Shown here: in pieces, positions 21,601 to 31,177 of the stretch
How positions within the stretch are numbered: position 1 is the first letter of the stretch
How the letters are laid out: each line of letters starts with the position of its first letter
Origin: Enterobacter hormaechei subsp. xiangfangensis
GTDB lineage: Bacteria; Pseudomonadota; Gammaproteobacteria; Enterobacterales; Enterobacteriaceae
Assembly (NCBI RefSeq): GCF_001729785.1
Contig: NZ_CP017183.1
Span: forward strand, 1,612,001-1,676,000
Direction of reading: 5' to 3'
DNA: 64,000 nucleotides
Program-made: the position numbers and the translations under genes
The notes under the pieces: generated by a model
Seen by the model: the letters and a program-made list of their open reading frames with translations, nothing else
Databases searched by the model: none
What the model was told of the DNA's origin: nothing

Positions 21601-22163
21601 AAAAATGGCTAATCATCGCAGGCGCACTGGTATTAACGGCCTGTAGCTCTGGAAGCGATAACAAAAGCTACTACCAGCTGCCGTTAAGCGCCCAGTCCGG
21701 TGCGCAGAGCAGCACCTCGCAGGGCAGCCGTCTGCTGTGGGTTGAACAGGTTGCCGTGCCAGATTACCTGGCGGGCAACGGGGTGGTCTACCAGACCAGC
21801 GATGTGCAGTACGTAATCGCCAACAATAACCTGTGGGCCAGCCCGCTGGATCAGCAGCTACGCAATACGCTGGTGGCGAATCTGAGCAGCCAGCTCCCCG
21901 GTTGGGTCGTTGCCTCGCAGCCTCTGGGAAGCGATCAGGACACTCTGAATGTTAACGTGACGGGATTCCATGGCCGCTATGATGGTGCCGTTGTTATCAG
22001 CGGGGAGTGGCTGCTGAATCACCAGGGTCAGCTGATTAAGCGTCCTTTTCATCTTGAACTCAAGCAGCAGAAAGATGGCTATGACGAAATGGTGAAAGTA
22101 CTTGCGCAGGGATGGGCACAGGAGTCGGCTGCTATCGCAAGAGAGATTTCCCGCCTGCCATAA
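21597..22163 (+). CDS. pqiC: Outer-membrane lipoprotein PqiC
   Basis: Outer-membrane component that docks PqiB (formerly YmbA, ABC-type transport auxiliary family). It has 188 residues with a lipoprotein signal, MKKWLIIAGALVLTACSSG, giving lipid-modified Cys16. The following residues (Ser-Ser) do not carry an inner-membrane retention Asp. Its start overlaps the pqiB stop (ATGA). It is the last gene of the operon and is closed by a hairpin at 22181. Confidence 0.93.
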   Translation: MKKWLIIAGALVLTACSSGSDNKSYYQLPLSAQSGAQSSTSQGSRLLWVEQVAVPDYLAGNGVVYQTSDVQYVIANNNLWASPLDQQLRNTLVANLSSQLPGWVVASQPLGSDQDTLNVNVTGFHGRYDGAVVISGEWLLNHQGQLIKRPFHLELKQQKDGYDEMVKVLAQGWAQESAAIAREISRLP

Positions 22164-22180
22164 GTAAAATTCATCGACGA

Positions 22181-22219
22181 AAGCCGCACTCAGCTTCTTG
22201 CTGATTGCGGCTTTTTTTT
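22181..22219 (+). terminator. pqiABC terminator
   Basis: Hairpin AAGCCGCACTCAGC / GCTGATTGCGGCTT with one mismatch in the stem, a 5-nt loop and a run of eight T, 18 bp after the pqiC stop. Confidence 0.85.
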
Positions 22220-22417
22220 CGTTTTGCGTTCAGGTTGTTACTTGTCCCGCGTCACATTTTTTGTACAAACGATCTTCCATGTAGCTCACAAATATGACAC
22301 CCGTATGAATTTTGAACGTTGACGCTGACGTCGATTCGGGGTATTCGTTAACTGTGCTTGCACATATTGCAACCACTGTTTTCTTTCCACCAGACAAAAG
22401 AATGAGGGAAACGAGGC

Positions 22418-22585
22418 ATGAAGAGACAGAAACGAGATCGCCTGGAAAGGGCTCATCAACGTGGTTATCAGGCTGGCATCGCCGGACGTTCAAAAGAAAT
22501 GTGTCCCTATCAGGCCCTGAATCAAAGGTCCCAATGGCTAGGGGGCTGGCGAGAAGCCATCGGAGACAGGGCAGTACTTGCTTGA
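22418..22585 (+). CDS. rmf: Ribosome modulation factor
   Basis: Small basic protein that dimerises 70S ribosomes into inactive 100S particles in stationary phase. The 55 residues start MKRQKRDRLERAHQRGYQAG and include GRSKEMCPY and QWLGGWREA, nearly identical to E. coli RMF. It has a ribosome-binding site (ACGAGG) 5 nt before the start. It sits alone between the pqiABC terminator and its own hairpin at 22603. ppGpp-dependent growth-phase control is known for the gene; I did not identify the exact promoter. Confidence 0.95.
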   Translation: MKRQKRDRLERAHQRGYQAGIAGRSKEMCPYQALNQRSQWLGGWREAIGDRAVLA

Positions 22586-22602
22586 TACCGTCTCTTTAAA
22601 AA

Positions 22603-22627
22603 GAAACCTCCGCAATGCGGAGGTTTC
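22603..22627. terminator. Bidirectional rmf/fabA terminator
   Basis: Perfect stem GAAACCTCCGC / GCGGAGGTTTC with loop AAT. The minus strand continues TTTTTA, which fits fabA; the plus strand has only GCCTTT, which fits rmf more weakly. Confidence 0.85.
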
Positions 22628-22656
22628 GCCTTTCTGGATGGGGCTAAAAGCCGTTA

Positions 22657-23175
22657 TCAGAAAGCGGAGGTATCCTGGAACAGACCCACTTTCAGGTCGT
22701 TCGCGGTATAGATCAGGCGACCATCTACCAGCACTTCACCGTCCGCCAGGCCCATAATCAGGCGGCGGTTAACGATGCGTTTGAAATGGATACGGTAGGT
22801 GACTTTCTTCGCGGTAGGCAGAACCTGACCGGTGAATTTCACTTCGCCTACGCCCAACGCACGGCCTTTGCCTTCACCGCCAAGCCAGCCCAGATAGAAG
22901 CCAACCAGCTGCCACATGGCATCGAGGCCCAGGCAGCCAGGCATTACCGGATCGCCAATAAAGTGGCAACCGAAGAACCACAGGTCCGGGTTGATATCGA
23001 GTTCTGCTTCTACGTAACCCTTATCAAAGTTGCCGCCGGTTTCGGTCATTTTCACGACACGGTCCATCATCAGCATATTTGGGGCTGGTAACTGCGGGCC
23101 TTTCGCGCCAAACAGTTCACCGCGACCAGAGGCAAGAAGGTCTTCTTTAGTATAGGATTCGCGTTTATCTACCAT
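22657..23175 (-). CDS. fabA: 3-hydroxydecanoyl-[ACP] dehydratase/isomerase
   Basis: Hot-dog-fold enzyme that dehydrates 3-hydroxydecanoyl-ACP and isomerises the product to cis-3-decenoyl-ACP, the entry point for anaerobic unsaturated fatty acid synthesis. The 172 residues are nearly identical to E. coli. The active-site His71 ([14 protein letters not shown]) and Asp85 (CLGLDAMWQ) are both present. It is transcribed alone on the minus strand, with FabR and FadR sites immediately upstream. Confidence 0.97.
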   Translation of the reverse strand: MVDKRESYTKEDLLASGRGELFGAKGPQLPAPNMLMMDRVVKMTETGGNFDKGYVEAELDINPDLWFFGCHFIGDPVMPGCLGLDAMWQLVGFYLGWLGGEGKGRALGVGEVKFTGQVLPTAKKVTYRIHFKRIVNRRLIMGLADGEVLVDGRLIYTANDLKVGLFQDTSAF

Positions 23176-23213
23176 GTTCTCAGTAAGCCTTATTTTAGTG
23201 AAGGACGCAGGAT

Positions 23214-23231
23214 AGCTAACACGTGTACGCT
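23214..23231 (-). promoter_or_regulatory. FabR operator of fabA
   Basis: The imperfect palindrome AGCGTACACGTGTTAGCT (minus strand) is nearly self-complementary and identical, as I recall, to the E. coli fabA FabR site. FabR represses fabA and fabB when unsaturated acyl-ACP is plentiful. Confidence 0.75.
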
Positions 23232-23232
23232 G

Positions 23233-23249
23233 AACAAGTCCGATCAGTT
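23233..23249 (-). promoter_or_regulatory. FadR activator site of fabA
   Basis: The 17-mer AACTGATCGGACTTGTT (minus strand) follows the FadR pattern with central TCGGAC. It lies 1 bp upstream of the FabR site and overlaps the stop codon of lonH. FadR activates fabA in E. coli. Confidence 0.75.
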
Positions 23250-25004
23250 CGCACTAAACCAACTTAACCAGCGTAACGGCCACGGATAACGATGACGAGC
23301 ATCCTGCTGTGTCGCCTGAGCTATACGTTCCTGAATGGTCTGCATCAGGGTTGTCTGGCCTTCGCCGTCCCAGACCAGGTTTGTCAGTAAGGGTAGTGCA
23401 TCCTCAACCCCTTCGATGGCCCAGACGGTGAATTGTTCCTGCTCTACCGCATCCAGAATCGCCTGGCTCAGGCTCAAATGGCGAGCGTTTGGCGCCGGAA
23501 TAATCACGCCCTGTTTGCCGTTTAAACCGCGCTGCTGGCAGATAGCGAAGAAGCCTTCGATTTTCTCATTCAGTCCGCCCACCGGTTGGGCACGGCCAAA
23601 CTGATCCACGGACCCGGTAATCGCAATATTCTGGTTAATCGGCACGTCTGCAAGCGCGCTGATCACGGCGCACAGCTCCGCCATCGAGGCGCTGTCGCCG
23701 TCGACTTCGCTGTAGGACTGTTCAAAGGTCAACGAGGCAGAGAAGGGGATCTGCTGCTCGAGCTGAAGTTCAGACATCAGGAACGCCTGCATGATCATCA
23801 TGCCTTTGGCATGAATGTTTCCGCCCAGTTCGGCCTTGCGTTCGATATCGGTAAATTCGCCGTCACCAATGTGTACGACACAGCTGATACGGGAAGGCTC
23901 ACCAAAGGCGCGCGGGTGTCCGGGGAACTCGATGACGGACAAGGCGTTGATTTGCCCGATACGTTCGCCTTCGGTCTCCACCAGAATCTGTTCCAGCAGA
24001 ATTTCATCCTGCATACGGTCAGCAAGATAACCTTCACGCCATTCACGCTGGGCCAGCATCTGGCTAAGCTGCTCACCGGTAAACGGACCGTTACCGCTGA
24101 TAGCCCCCACTTCACGCAGCTGTTTACCGATCCAGAGCGGGCAGAGCGGCAGGGTTTCCTGATCGCCAGTGTAGCGTACGGCCTCGCGGATTAAGCCCGG
24201 CCACGCATCCTCGGCAGGCGAGGGCAGTGCGAAACGTTCCGCCACGGCCATAACCCACTGACACCACTGCGCCATGTCATCGGCATCGGCGATCTGAATA
24301 TTGTCTTCAAATTCGCTATAGACAGCCTGCTCCGCGAGTTCTGGCTCCATTTCCTGGAAATCAGCCAGAGATTCACGGTCGCCCGTCAGCACGACGGTCA
24401 GCGACAGCGGCATAGACGGAATGGATACAGGCAGCGGACGCGAATCGTCGTAGCCTACCCAGTCAAAACGTTGCTGCGTCACCACCGTTTTCAGGCGCAT
24501 CCACAGCAGAGGCTGCGCAAGCAGGGTGCGAAGGGAGATGAGCAACACGCCGCCATTCGCGCGGTGTACCAGCCCCGGTTGCAGTGACACATCGCCATTG
24601 AACTGACGAAGGCAGCCGAACAGCTGTTCTGCTTCCACCCAGTTGGCGGTGATCACCTCGCCTTTTGCAGCGAACTGTCCGTCTGCCTGCGTGGCAGGTT
24701 CGTACGTCACGTCACGTCCGGCAATATGATACTGGCCACCAAAAACGGCATTCGTTTTTGGCTGCAACTGGCGCATGGCATCACCGAGAAGCGTCAGATA
24801 CTCGGCTTCTTCCGGGGCTTTGAGCAGCATGAAAGGAGATGTAGCCCATAGGGATGACATCTGCTCCAGCGCGTAATGCAAACGCGGTTGTGTATCGCTA
24901 AGTATGAATTCGTGTTCTTTTGTGAGGTCTGGCTGTGCAAACAGCTCCTGATAGCTCTCGGTATCCGGAACCAGGTCACGCCATGCAAGTTTCGTAATGG
25001 TCAA
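23244..25004 (-). CDS. lonH: Lon-like protease-domain protein LonH (YcbZ)
   Basis: Lon protease homologue of 586 residues, the same as E. coli YcbZ. The N-terminal part is a divergent AAA-like region without a clear Walker A in the usual place. The C-terminal third is a Lon-type proteolytic domain with the Ser nucleophile in [10 protein letters not shown] (about residue 435) and the Lys of the dyad in [11 protein letters not shown] (about 480). No membrane helix. The substrate is unknown to me. Its 3' end overlaps the fabA FadR site. Confidence 0.9.
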   Translation of the reverse strand: MTITKLAWRDLVPDTESYQELFAQPDLTKEHEFILSDTQPRLHYALEQMSSLWATSPFMLLKAPEEAEYLTLLGDAMRQLQPKTNAVFGGQYHIAGRDVTYEPATQADGQFAAKGEVITANWVEAEQLFGCLRQFNGDVSLQPGLVHRANGGVLLISLRTLLAQPLLWMRLKTVVTQQRFDWVGYDDSRPLPVSIPSMPLSLTVVLTGDRESLADFQEMEPELAEQAVYSEFEDNIQIADADDMAQWCQWVMAVAERFALPSPAEDAWPGLIREAVRYTGDQETLPLCPLWIGKQLREVGAISGNGPFTGEQLSQMLAQREWREGYLADRMQDEILLEQILVETEGERIGQINALSVIEFPGHPRAFGEPSRISCVVHIGDGEFTDIERKAELGGNIHAKGMMIMQAFLMSELQLEQQIPFSASLTFEQSYSEVDGDSASMAELCAVISALADVPINQNIAITGSVDQFGRAQPVGGLNEKIEGFFAICQQRGLNGKQGVIIPAPNARHLSLSQAILDAVEQEQFTVWAIEGVEDALPLLTNLVWDGEGQTTLMQTIQERIAQATQQDARHRYPWPLRWLSWFSAN

Positions 25005-25190
25005 AGTTGATGTTTTTTAGTCAGAAGTAAAACCGTGGAGTATACCGTAAGCGGCGCACTCTGCCCAATCAGGATTCGGGTTTTCGTCATGCGGATCGCC
25101 TGCGGCGTTTCACAGGATATGATTTCTTTTCAGCAGATTGCCAAAAAACTGATATTCTGAACAGAGTTACACGGTAACACTGAGATCGCA

Positions 25191-25643
25191 ATGAAATATC
25201 AACAACTGGAAAACCTCGAAAGCGGCTGGAAATGGAAGTACCTGGTCAAAAAGCACCGTGAAGGGGAGCTGATCACCTGCTACATCGAAGCCAGCGCGGC
25301 GCAAGAAGCTGTGGATATGTTGCTGACCCTCGAAAACGAACCGGTACTGGTCAACGGCTGGATTGAGAAACACATTAATCCGGCCCTGTTAAACCGGATG
25401 AAGCAAACTATCCGTGCTCGTCGTAAACGGCATTTCAATGCCGAGCATCAGCACACCCGTAAGAAATCCATCGACCTGGAGTTTATGGTCTGGCAGCGTC
25501 TGGCCGGGCTTGCGCAACGGCGCGGGAAAACCCTGTCGGAAACGGTGGTGCAGCTGATTGAAGATGCCGAGCACAAAGAGAAGTATGCCAGCCAGATGTC
25601 GACGCTGAAGAACGATCTACAGGCACTGTTAGGTAAAAAATAA
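25191..25643 (+). CDS. matP: Macrodomain Ter protein MatP
   Basis: DNA-binding protein that organises the replication-terminus macrodomain by binding matS sites and interacting with ZapB. The 150 residues equal the E. coli length. It has an N-terminal four-helix region starting [18 protein letters not shown], a ribbon-helix-helix stretch ([33 protein letters not shown] read in segments), and a C-terminal coiled coil. Divergent from lonH. Confidence 0.96.
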   Translation: MKYQQLENLESGWKWKYLVKKHREGELITCYIEASAAQEAVDMLLTLENEPVLVNGWIEKHINPALLNRMKQTIRARRKRHFNAEHQHTRKKSIDLEFMVWQRLAGLAQRRGKTLSETVVQLIEDAEHKEKYASQMSTLKNDLQALLGKK

Positions 25644-25671
25644 GCGTTTTGCTTTTCTTCAGATAATAAAA

Positions 25672-25690
25672 AACCCCGCATGGCGGGGTT
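25672..25690. terminator. Bidirectional matP/ompA terminator
   Basis: Stem AACCCCGC / GCGGGGTT with loop ATG and long A- and T-runs on each side, between the convergent matP and ompA genes. Confidence 0.88.
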
Positions 25691-25708
25691 TTTTTATAAG
25701 ACGATAAC

Positions 25709-26761
25709 TTATGCCGCAGGCTGAGTTACAACGTCTTTGATACCTTTAACTTCGATCTCTACGCGACGATCTGGTGCCAGGCAGTCGATCAGTGCAGCGC
25801 GTGGTTTCACGTTGTCACAGGTAGAACCGGTAACTGGGTTAGATTCGCCCATACCACGTGGGGAGATCTTGTTAGCTGGGATACCTTTAGATACCAGGTA
25901 ATCAACTACAGACTGAGCACGTTTCTCAGACAGACCCTGGTTGTAAGCGTCAGAACCGATACGGTCGGTGAAGCCCAGAACCACTACAGAACCGTCTTTA
26001 GGATCCAGGTTGCTCAGCTGGGTGTACAGCTGATCCAGTGCCTGCTGACCTTCTGGTTTCAGGGTAGCTTTGTTGAAGTTGAACAGAACGTCAGACTTCA
26101 GAGTGAAGTGCTTGGTCTGTACTTCTGGCGCTGGAGCCGGAGCTGGAGCTACGACTGGCGCATCTTCCTGCTGACCGAAACGGTAAGAAACACCAACGCT
26201 CAGCATGCCGTTGTCTGGACGAACGCCAACGGTAGCACCGTCACCGATGTTGTTAACCCACTGGTATTCCAGACGGGTAGCGATGTCACGGGTCATTGCC
26301 CACTCAACGCCACCAGCGAATACTGGGGAAACACCCGTGTCGTGGTCGTCACCAGCGATGCTGTTGCTGGAGTCTGCACGCCATACCATGCCGCCCAGAC
26401 GGGTGTACACGTCCAGATCGTCAGTTACTGGGTAACCCAGTTTAGCGGTCAGCTGTACGCCTTGAGCTTTGAAAGCGCCATTTACGTTGTCGCCTTTGTA
26501 AGGCATACGACCTAACCAGTCGTAACCCATTTCAAAGCCAACATACGGGTTAACCTGATAGCCACCGAACGCACCTGCACCCAGCTGGCTCTCGTGAGTA
26601 GGGCCATCGTTGTTCAGGCTGCTGTTGTACCAACCGGTGTCATGGAACTGAGACCAGCCCAGTTTACCACCTGCATACCAGGTATTATCTTTCGGAGCGG
26701 CCTGCGCTACGGTAGCGAAGCCAGCCAGTGCCACTGCAATCGCGATAGCTGTCTTTTTCAT
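25709..26761 (-). CDS. ompA: Outer membrane protein A
   Basis: Abundant structural outer-membrane protein and phage/colicin receptor. The 350 residues start [21 protein letters not shown] (21-residue signal peptide) followed by [15 protein letters not shown] and an eight-stranded barrel. An Ala-Pro hinge ([12 protein letters not shown]) leads to a peptidoglycan-binding OmpA/Pal domain with [20 protein letters not shown] and two Cys. An in-frame Met eight codons upstream (26785) lies inside the leader and is rejected. The terminator is shared with matP. Confidence 0.97.
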   Translation of the reverse strand: MKKTAIAIAVALAGFATVAQAAPKDNTWYAGGKLGWSQFHDTGWYNSSLNNDGPTHESQLGAGAFGGYQVNPYVGFEMGYDWLGRMPYKGDNVNGAFKAQGVQLTAKLGYPVTDDLDVYTRLGGMVWRADSSNSIAGDDHDTGVSPVFAGGVEWAMTRDIATRLEYQWVNNIGDGATVGVRPDNGMLSVGVSYRFGQQEDAPVVAPAPAPAPEVQTKHFTLKSDVLFNFNKATLKPEGQQALDQLYTQLSNLDPKDGSVVVLGFTDRIGSDAYNQGLSEKRAQSVVDYLVSKGIPANKISPRGMGESNPVTGSTCDNVKPRAALIDCLAPDRRVEIEVKGIKDVVTQPAA

Positions 26762-26896
26762 TTTTTGCGCCTCGTTATCATCCAAAATTTGCCATGAATA
26801 TCTCCATCGGAGGAATCACGGTTAAATCCTTCACCGGGGGGCGTGGTCAAATATAAACCTACCGATATCTTCGGCTTAGGCCGAGCACCCCTGGCG
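26762..26896 (-). promoter_or_regulatory. ompA mRNA leader
   Basis: This stretch strongly resembles the E. coli ompA 5' leader of about 134 nt, including the 5' stem with GCCAGGGGTGCTCGGC and the GATAACGAGGCGCAAAA ribosome-binding region. That leader stabilises the mRNA and is the target of the sRNA MicA. The start near 26895 is inferred from similarity. Confidence 0.7.
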
Positions 26897-27114
26897 ATGT
26901 AAAGTCTACAACGTAGCTGAAAACTTACAAGTGTGAAGTCCGTCAGGCATATGAAAAAAAAAGTTCCGTATACCTAATATTTAACAATTTTTGAACGAAT
27001 TTTGTGCAGTAAAATTAACGAGAACCGCGTCAGACAAGCCTTGCCGCAGTTTTGGCGCGTTGAACTTTTTTTGCATACTGCGGTCGAAAAAAATTCCAGG
27101 AAAACTCTTAAAAT
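26897..27114. other. ompA upstream region
   Basis: Minus-strand DNA between the sulA terminator and the ompA leader. It holds the ompA promoter (TTGTAGACTTTACATCG is conserved with E. coli) and A/T-rich upstream DNA that probably includes the CRP site known in E. coli. No gene is supported. Confidence 0.5.
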
Positions 27115-27138
27115 CACTCAATGGTACACATTTGAGTG
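27115..27138 (-). terminator. sulA terminator overlapping its stop
   Basis: Stem CACTCAA / TTGAGTG with a 10-nt loop spans the last codons of sulA. On the minus strand it is followed by ATTTTAAGAG. Confidence 0.55.
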
Positions 27139-27627
27139 AATTTTTAGCCCGGGATGTTGTCCTCTGCGATAGGAATCTCCACGAACTGGCCGCATGATGA
27201 AACCCATCGCGTTACCTTCTTCAGCCGCTTCAGTCAGACGCAAATGTTCCTCTTGCGACAGATCCTCAGGCAACCACCCAATCACGACGCTATAGTTCCC
27301 GGTACGTAATGCCCGGACCATCGACTCGACCGTATCGCAAGGGGAGAGTTGATTAATCTGCATCACCTTCGCTAACGGCAGCCCAGCCGACTGAACCCAT
27401 TCGCGACTTAATTTTTGCTGTGGCGTCAGCCAGAGCTGCCAGCGAGACTGTTGCCCGAGCTGCTGCAAAAGCGGCAGGAGTAAGAGTTGTGTCAACAGCG
27501 GCTGGTCTTCACGGTAAACCACTTCACTGATAAGCCCTGTCGATTCACGCCCGATAGAATTCTGCGCAGCATTGCCTGCGGCAGAAGTAGAAGGTGTTAA
27601 GTGATTTGCATAGCCTGAAGTGTACAT
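27118..27627 (-). CDS. sulA: SOS cell-division inhibitor SulA
   Basis: LexA-controlled protein that binds FtsZ and blocks polymerisation until DNA is repaired; degraded by Lon. The 169 residues from [13 protein letters not shown] match the E. coli length. The conserved core runs from [13 protein letters not shown] through [19 protein letters not shown] to NYSVVIGWL, and ends KIHSNVYH, the Lon-recognised His tail. The frame is open for 32 more codons upstream, but that part contains the LexA box and promoter. Residues 9-28 differ from E. coli, as usual for this protein. Confidence 0.95.
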   Translation of the reverse strand: MYTSGYANHLTPSTSAAGNAAQNSIGRESTGLISEVVYREDQPLLTQLLLLPLLQQLGQQSRWQLWLTPQQKLSREWVQSAGLPLAKVMQINQLSPCDTVESMVRALRTGNYSVVIGWLPEDLSQEEHLRLTEAAEEGNAMGFIMRPVRGDSYRRGQHPGLKIHSNVYH

Positions 27628-27647
27628 AATCATTCCAGCCCTGTAGT

Positions 27648-27667
27648 TACTGTATGGATATACAGTA
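27648..27667 (-). promoter_or_regulatory. LexA box of sulA
   Basis: TACTGT-N8-ACAGTA, a perfect CTGT-N8-ACAG SOS operator with symmetric flanks, lies 20 bp upstream of the sulA start. Confidence 0.93.
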
Positions 27668-27752
27668 ACCCCTGTATGCATAAAGATCAACCTCATTTTC
27701 GGAAAGCGACTCGCAAATTTCATCCATTCCTGGTGAACATGAAAAAATCATC

Positions 27753-27801
27753 TTGCCCAACGGCAATAAGTTGCCTATTTTCCTGCTAACGGATCCGTTA
27801 G
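27753..27801 (+). promoter_or_regulatory. sxy upstream alternative hairpins and palindrome
   Basis: TTGCC (27753-27757), GGCAA (27762-27766) and TTGCC (27771-27775) can form two mutually exclusive stems. A perfect 16-bp palindrome CTAACGGATCCGTTAG (27786-27801) follows, 43 bp before the sxy start. Structured leaders control sxy in related competence systems; a role here is inference. Confidence 0.4.
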
Positions 27802-27844
27802 TAAGAAATATCGTGGTTACTGTATGATTTTTAATGGAATTATC

Positions 27845-28471
27845 ATGAAAAAGATATCTTATGAGCGGATTTATCAATCTCAAGAATACCTCTCTCCGCT
27901 GGGCGAAATTCATCATCGCGCCCTGTTTGGCGGTTATACCCTGGCCGTGGATGAAGCGGTGTTCGCGATGGTGTCTGACGGCGAGCTGTACCTTCGCGCC
28001 TGTGAGCAAAGTGCAAAATACTGTGTAAAAAACGCTTCCTCTTTTCTGACCCTGATGAAACGAGGACGCCCAGTGCTGCTTAATTACTACCGTGTGGACG
28101 AAGGTCTGTGGCAAAACAGGGAAAAACTGCTTCAGCTCTCCTCGTTTGCGCTCGATGCCGCCAGGAAAGAGCGCTACCAGCGCCATCAGCGTAACCGGCT
28201 TAAAGATCTGCCGAACCTGACCTTTCAGATTGAGGTCCTGCTTATGGAGGCGGGCATTACCAATGAAGAGACGCTACGACAGTTGGGGGCGAAGACGAGC
28301 TGGCTGAAAATGCGCTCTAAGAATAAAGCGCTGAGTATCCGGGTATTGTTCGCGCTTGAAGGCGCGATTGAAGGGTTACATGAAGCGGCACTCCCGGCGG
28401 ATATTCGCCGGGAGCTTACGGAGTGGTTTAATGCGCTGCCTGAGTCGCAGGGCCATCATTCCGCCAGGTAG
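27845..28471 (+). CDS. sxy: Competence/CRP-S coactivator Sxy (TfoX)
   Basis: Partner of CRP for activation of CRP-S promoters of competence-type genes. The 208 residues from MKKISYERIYQSQEYL are close to the E. coli 209. It has an N-terminal TfoX domain (SPLGEIHHRALFGGYTL, FAMVSDGELYLRACEQ) and a C-terminal TfoX helix-hairpin-like domain (KDLPNLTFQIEVLLMEAGI, RQLGAKTSWLKMR). The Met at 27824 adds seven non-conserved residues, and GGAATTATC before 27845 is the better context. Its last 44 bp overlap the convergent yccS. Confidence 0.9.
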   Translation: MKKISYERIYQSQEYLSPLGEIHHRALFGGYTLAVDEAVFAMVSDGELYLRACEQSAKYCVKNASSFLTLMKRGRPVLLNYYRVDEGLWQNREKLLQLSSFALDAARKERYQRHQRNRLKDLPNLTFQIEVLLMEAGITNEETLRQLGAKTSWLKMRSKNKALSIRVLFALEGAIEGLHEAALPADIRRELTEWFNALPESQGHHSAR

Positions 28472-30590
28472 CGATCTGCTGTCGCAGCCGACAAATTTCC
28501 GGCAGCAAAGCGATAAGCAGGCCAATTTGCTGAAGGACCAGTGGAGCTTTGTTGTCGGTGCCTGGATCAAGGTGTGCGATACGTTGCACCAGTTCATCCA
28601 GTGCCTGGTGAACCCGTGGCTCATCCGCAGGTTGATGATGAAGCGCATCATCAACGTAGCAAACGGCGTCGTCCAGCAGCGCCAGGATGTCCGGATTCGT
28701 CAGTTTCTCTCGGTGGGCGCCAAGGGTAGAGATATAGCTGGTGAACGTGTGGTTCAGACACAGCAGGCGGAAAGCTGTCTCCCGGATTTCTGCCGTAGCG
28801 CGCGGCTCAGTTGACATATTCGAGACAACGGAAGCCAGCTCTGCGTCAGTGTTATGCGCATCGCGACGGGCAATCCGATAGGCCAGACGGTTATCGCGAC
28901 CCTGATGGTATTGCTCAAGAATAGCATCCAGGTAGCGGCAGTTGGCGTTCATTGCTCTGTCGGACACGCGCGGTAAATTTCGGAAACGCCAGTCAGGCCA
29001 GATAAAACTCACCGCCGCCCAGGCGATGGCGCAGCCGATTAGCGTGTCAAACACACGGGGGAGGGCCACCTCAAAGCCTTCACCCAGCAGATTGAAGCAG
29101 AGCAGCACCAGCAGCGTGATGAACATCGTGGCGTGGGCATACTGCACATTGCGGAAAGCGAAGAACAGTACACCGGTAATCACAATCAGGATCAGTTGCC
29201 CTTCTACGGATGGCACAAAGTAGAGCACCGGCAGCCCGATGGCGACCCCGACTAATGTCCCGACAATACGCAGCGCGAGCCGATGGCGGGTAGCGTTATA
29301 GTTCGGCTGGCAGACAAACAGGCTGGTCAACAGGATCCAGTAGCCGTGGTGCAATCCTGTTATCTGGATAAACGCGTAGCCGACGCACAGTACCAGCGAC
29401 ATCCTTACCGCATGGCGAAAGAGGGCGGATTCCGGCGTAAAATGACGGCTCAGGCGCAGCCACATATCGCTGAAACCGTTGAGACTGTCGTCGGCAAGCT
29501 GGTTGTCAGCGTCATTGCCCGGCATCGCCATCGCCTGTTCAGACTCAATGGTGGCGAGCTGAGCATCAATGGCTCTCAGGTTGTTGAGCAGGAATCCCAG
29601 GGCTTTGAACTGTTCCGGTGATGTCCCACTGGCCTGAACGCGATCGAGCGCTGCATCCAGGTGGCTGAATGCGCGTTCAAAGCGCGGATCGTGCTGATAG
29701 GGCGTGCGCAGCAGTATTGAGCGCGCAAGTTGCTGGCAGGCCTGAGACTGCATCGACAGCAGGCGCTGGAAACGGAACATCACGTCGCTATAGCGGAATT
29801 TCTCGCGCAGGTCAGCGTACTGCACATGCGAGGAGCTGGCGCGCTCGTGAATATCCTGGGCGACAAAATAGTAGTGCAGTGTGCGCCGTGTACCGCGCTG
29901 ACCGCGATCGCCGCGCAGACGGGTGAGCAGAGACGCTTTGGTCTGATTCAGCGTGGCGACCAGCTGGCCATTTGCCAGCGCCAGATCGTACAGGGGCGCC
30001 TGACTGTCCTCTTCAATATCTGGATCAAACAGCCGGGATTTCAGCTCCAGATAGTGGGCCAGCTGTTCGTAACTGCGGGCAATGTTGTCCTGTAAGGCAC
30101 GAACCGGAAAAATAAGATGCCCGGTTAAGGTCAGCAGGTTATACCAGATAGCGCCCAACAGCAGCAGGACCGGTTGCTGATACCACTGCTCGTAAAGAGA
30201 GACGCCCAGCATGGTGTAAATGGCAATCAGCAGGGCGCCAAACGCGATAGTGGCGTAGCGTTGCCCGAGGCCGCCGAGCAAAATGAAGCCGCTGGTGGAC
30301 ACCGTCAGCCCTAAGGCAAACAGCCAGGGCCACGGGAAAAGCAGCTCAACGGAGGCGGAAGCAATAAAGAAGCAGACCAGCGTGATGACCAGATTACGCA
30401 AACGACCGGCCAGGCGGTCGTCGAGATCCGCCAGCGCACCGGCCACCACCCCAAGCGTGAGGGGGATGGTGAGCTTCACATCATTCAGCCACCACGGCAG
30501 AGCGACGGTGCCGCAGAGGGCGAGAAAAATCCTGACGTTATACAGCCAGTTACTGTTCCATGTATAGCGACGAAGCAGGGGGCTTAGCAT
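28428..30590 (-). CDS. yccS: FUSC-family inner-membrane protein YccS
   Basis: A 720-residue membrane protein of the YccS/YhfK family. Two blocks of about five helices each (residues 15-145, and about 390-520 with GYAFIQITGLHHGYWILLT) flank cytoplasmic domains. The middle block resembles the FUSC region of aromatic-acid exporters. The substrate is unknown to me. It lies 18 bp downstream of yccF, probably one operon. The C-terminal 14 codons are antisense to the end of sxy. Confidence 0.88.
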   Translation of the reverse strand: MLSPLLRRYTWNSNWLYNVRIFLALCGTVALPWWLNDVKLTIPLTLGVVAGALADLDDRLAGRLRNLVITLVCFFIASASVELLFPWPWLFALGLTVSTSGFILLGGLGQRYATIAFGALLIAIYTMLGVSLYEQWYQQPVLLLLGAIWYNLLTLTGHLIFPVRALQDNIARSYEQLAHYLELKSRLFDPDIEEDSQAPLYDLALANGQLVATLNQTKASLLTRLRGDRGQRGTRRTLHYYFVAQDIHERASSSHVQYADLREKFRYSDVMFRFQRLLSMQSQACQQLARSILLRTPYQHDPRFERAFSHLDAALDRVQASGTSPEQFKALGFLLNNLRAIDAQLATIESEQAMAMPGNDADNQLADDSLNGFSDMWLRLSRHFTPESALFRHAVRMSLVLCVGYAFIQITGLHHGYWILLTSLFVCQPNYNATRHRLALRIVGTLVGVAIGLPVLYFVPSVEGQLILIVITGVLFFAFRNVQYAHATMFITLLVLLCFNLLGEGFEVALPRVFDTLIGCAIAWAAVSFIWPDWRFRNLPRVSDRAMNANCRYLDAILEQYHQGRDNRLAYRIARRDAHNTDAELASVVSNMSTEPRATAEIRETAFRLLCLNHTFTSYISTLGAHREKLTNPDILALLDDAVCYVDDALHHQPADEPRVHQALDELVQRIAHLDPGTDNKAPLVLQQIGLLIALLPEICRLRQQIATWRNDGPATQAAH

Positions 30591-30608
30591 GAGAGCGGCC
30601 AGTCCTTA

Positions 30609-31055
30609 TTACTGAAAACGACGACGGGCGTTGGCTTCACGCGCGGCTTGCGCGACTTCGACCGGGACAACTCGGCGTCCTACCGGCCACAGGGCGATGG
30701 TGGCAATTTTGAAATTAGCGATGCCAACCGGAATGCCAATAATCGTAATGCACTGGGCGATGCCGGCGAAAATATGCATCAGACACAGCCACCAGCCAAA
30801 GAAGATCAGCCATAAAATATTCAGCAGCGTGCCGCCGGTATTCATCAGGGCATTTTTTCTTTCCGGCTCCAGCTCATCCACGTGCACGGCTTCATTTCCA
30901 TAAGGAACGAGGGACAGTTTGGTGATTTCCCAGCAGGAGCGCGTCAGCGGAAGGGTGAAGATGAGCACAATGCTCACCAGGGTGGCAAAAAGCCAGGAAA
31001 GGGTGGTGGCAAAACCGCCAAGGACAAAATTCAACACATTCAGAACGGTACGCAT
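30609..31055 (-). CDS. yccF: Inner-membrane protein YccF
   Basis: A 148-residue membrane protein with two YccF (DUF307) repeats and about four helices; segments include NFVLGGFATTLSWLFATLVS and LWLIFFGWWLCLMHIFAGIA. The length equals E. coli YccF. Function unknown. First gene of yccF-yccS, divergent from helD. Confidence 0.9.
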   Translation of the reverse strand: MRTVLNVLNFVLGGFATTLSWLFATLVSIVLIFTLPLTRSCWEITKLSLVPYGNEAVHVDELEPERKNALMNTGGTLLNILWLIFFGWWLCLMHIFAGIAQCITIIGIPVGIANFKIATIALWPVGRRVVPVEVAQAAREANARRRFQ

Positions 31056-31177
31056 AAACCCTCATTTCCTTCGATATGATTAACGCCCGGTGATTGTAAC
31101 GTTTTTTTGGGCTGGAGCACCTTAAAACTGGCAGTTAAACTGTCTGACAAATTATGACCTCGTGGATCCGGCAGGAT

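Noticed and set aside
25191..25643. matS sites near matP
   Set aside because: I did not find a convincing GTGACRNYGTCAC in the parts I checked, and in E. coli this area is outside the Ter macrodomain; a full scan was not done.
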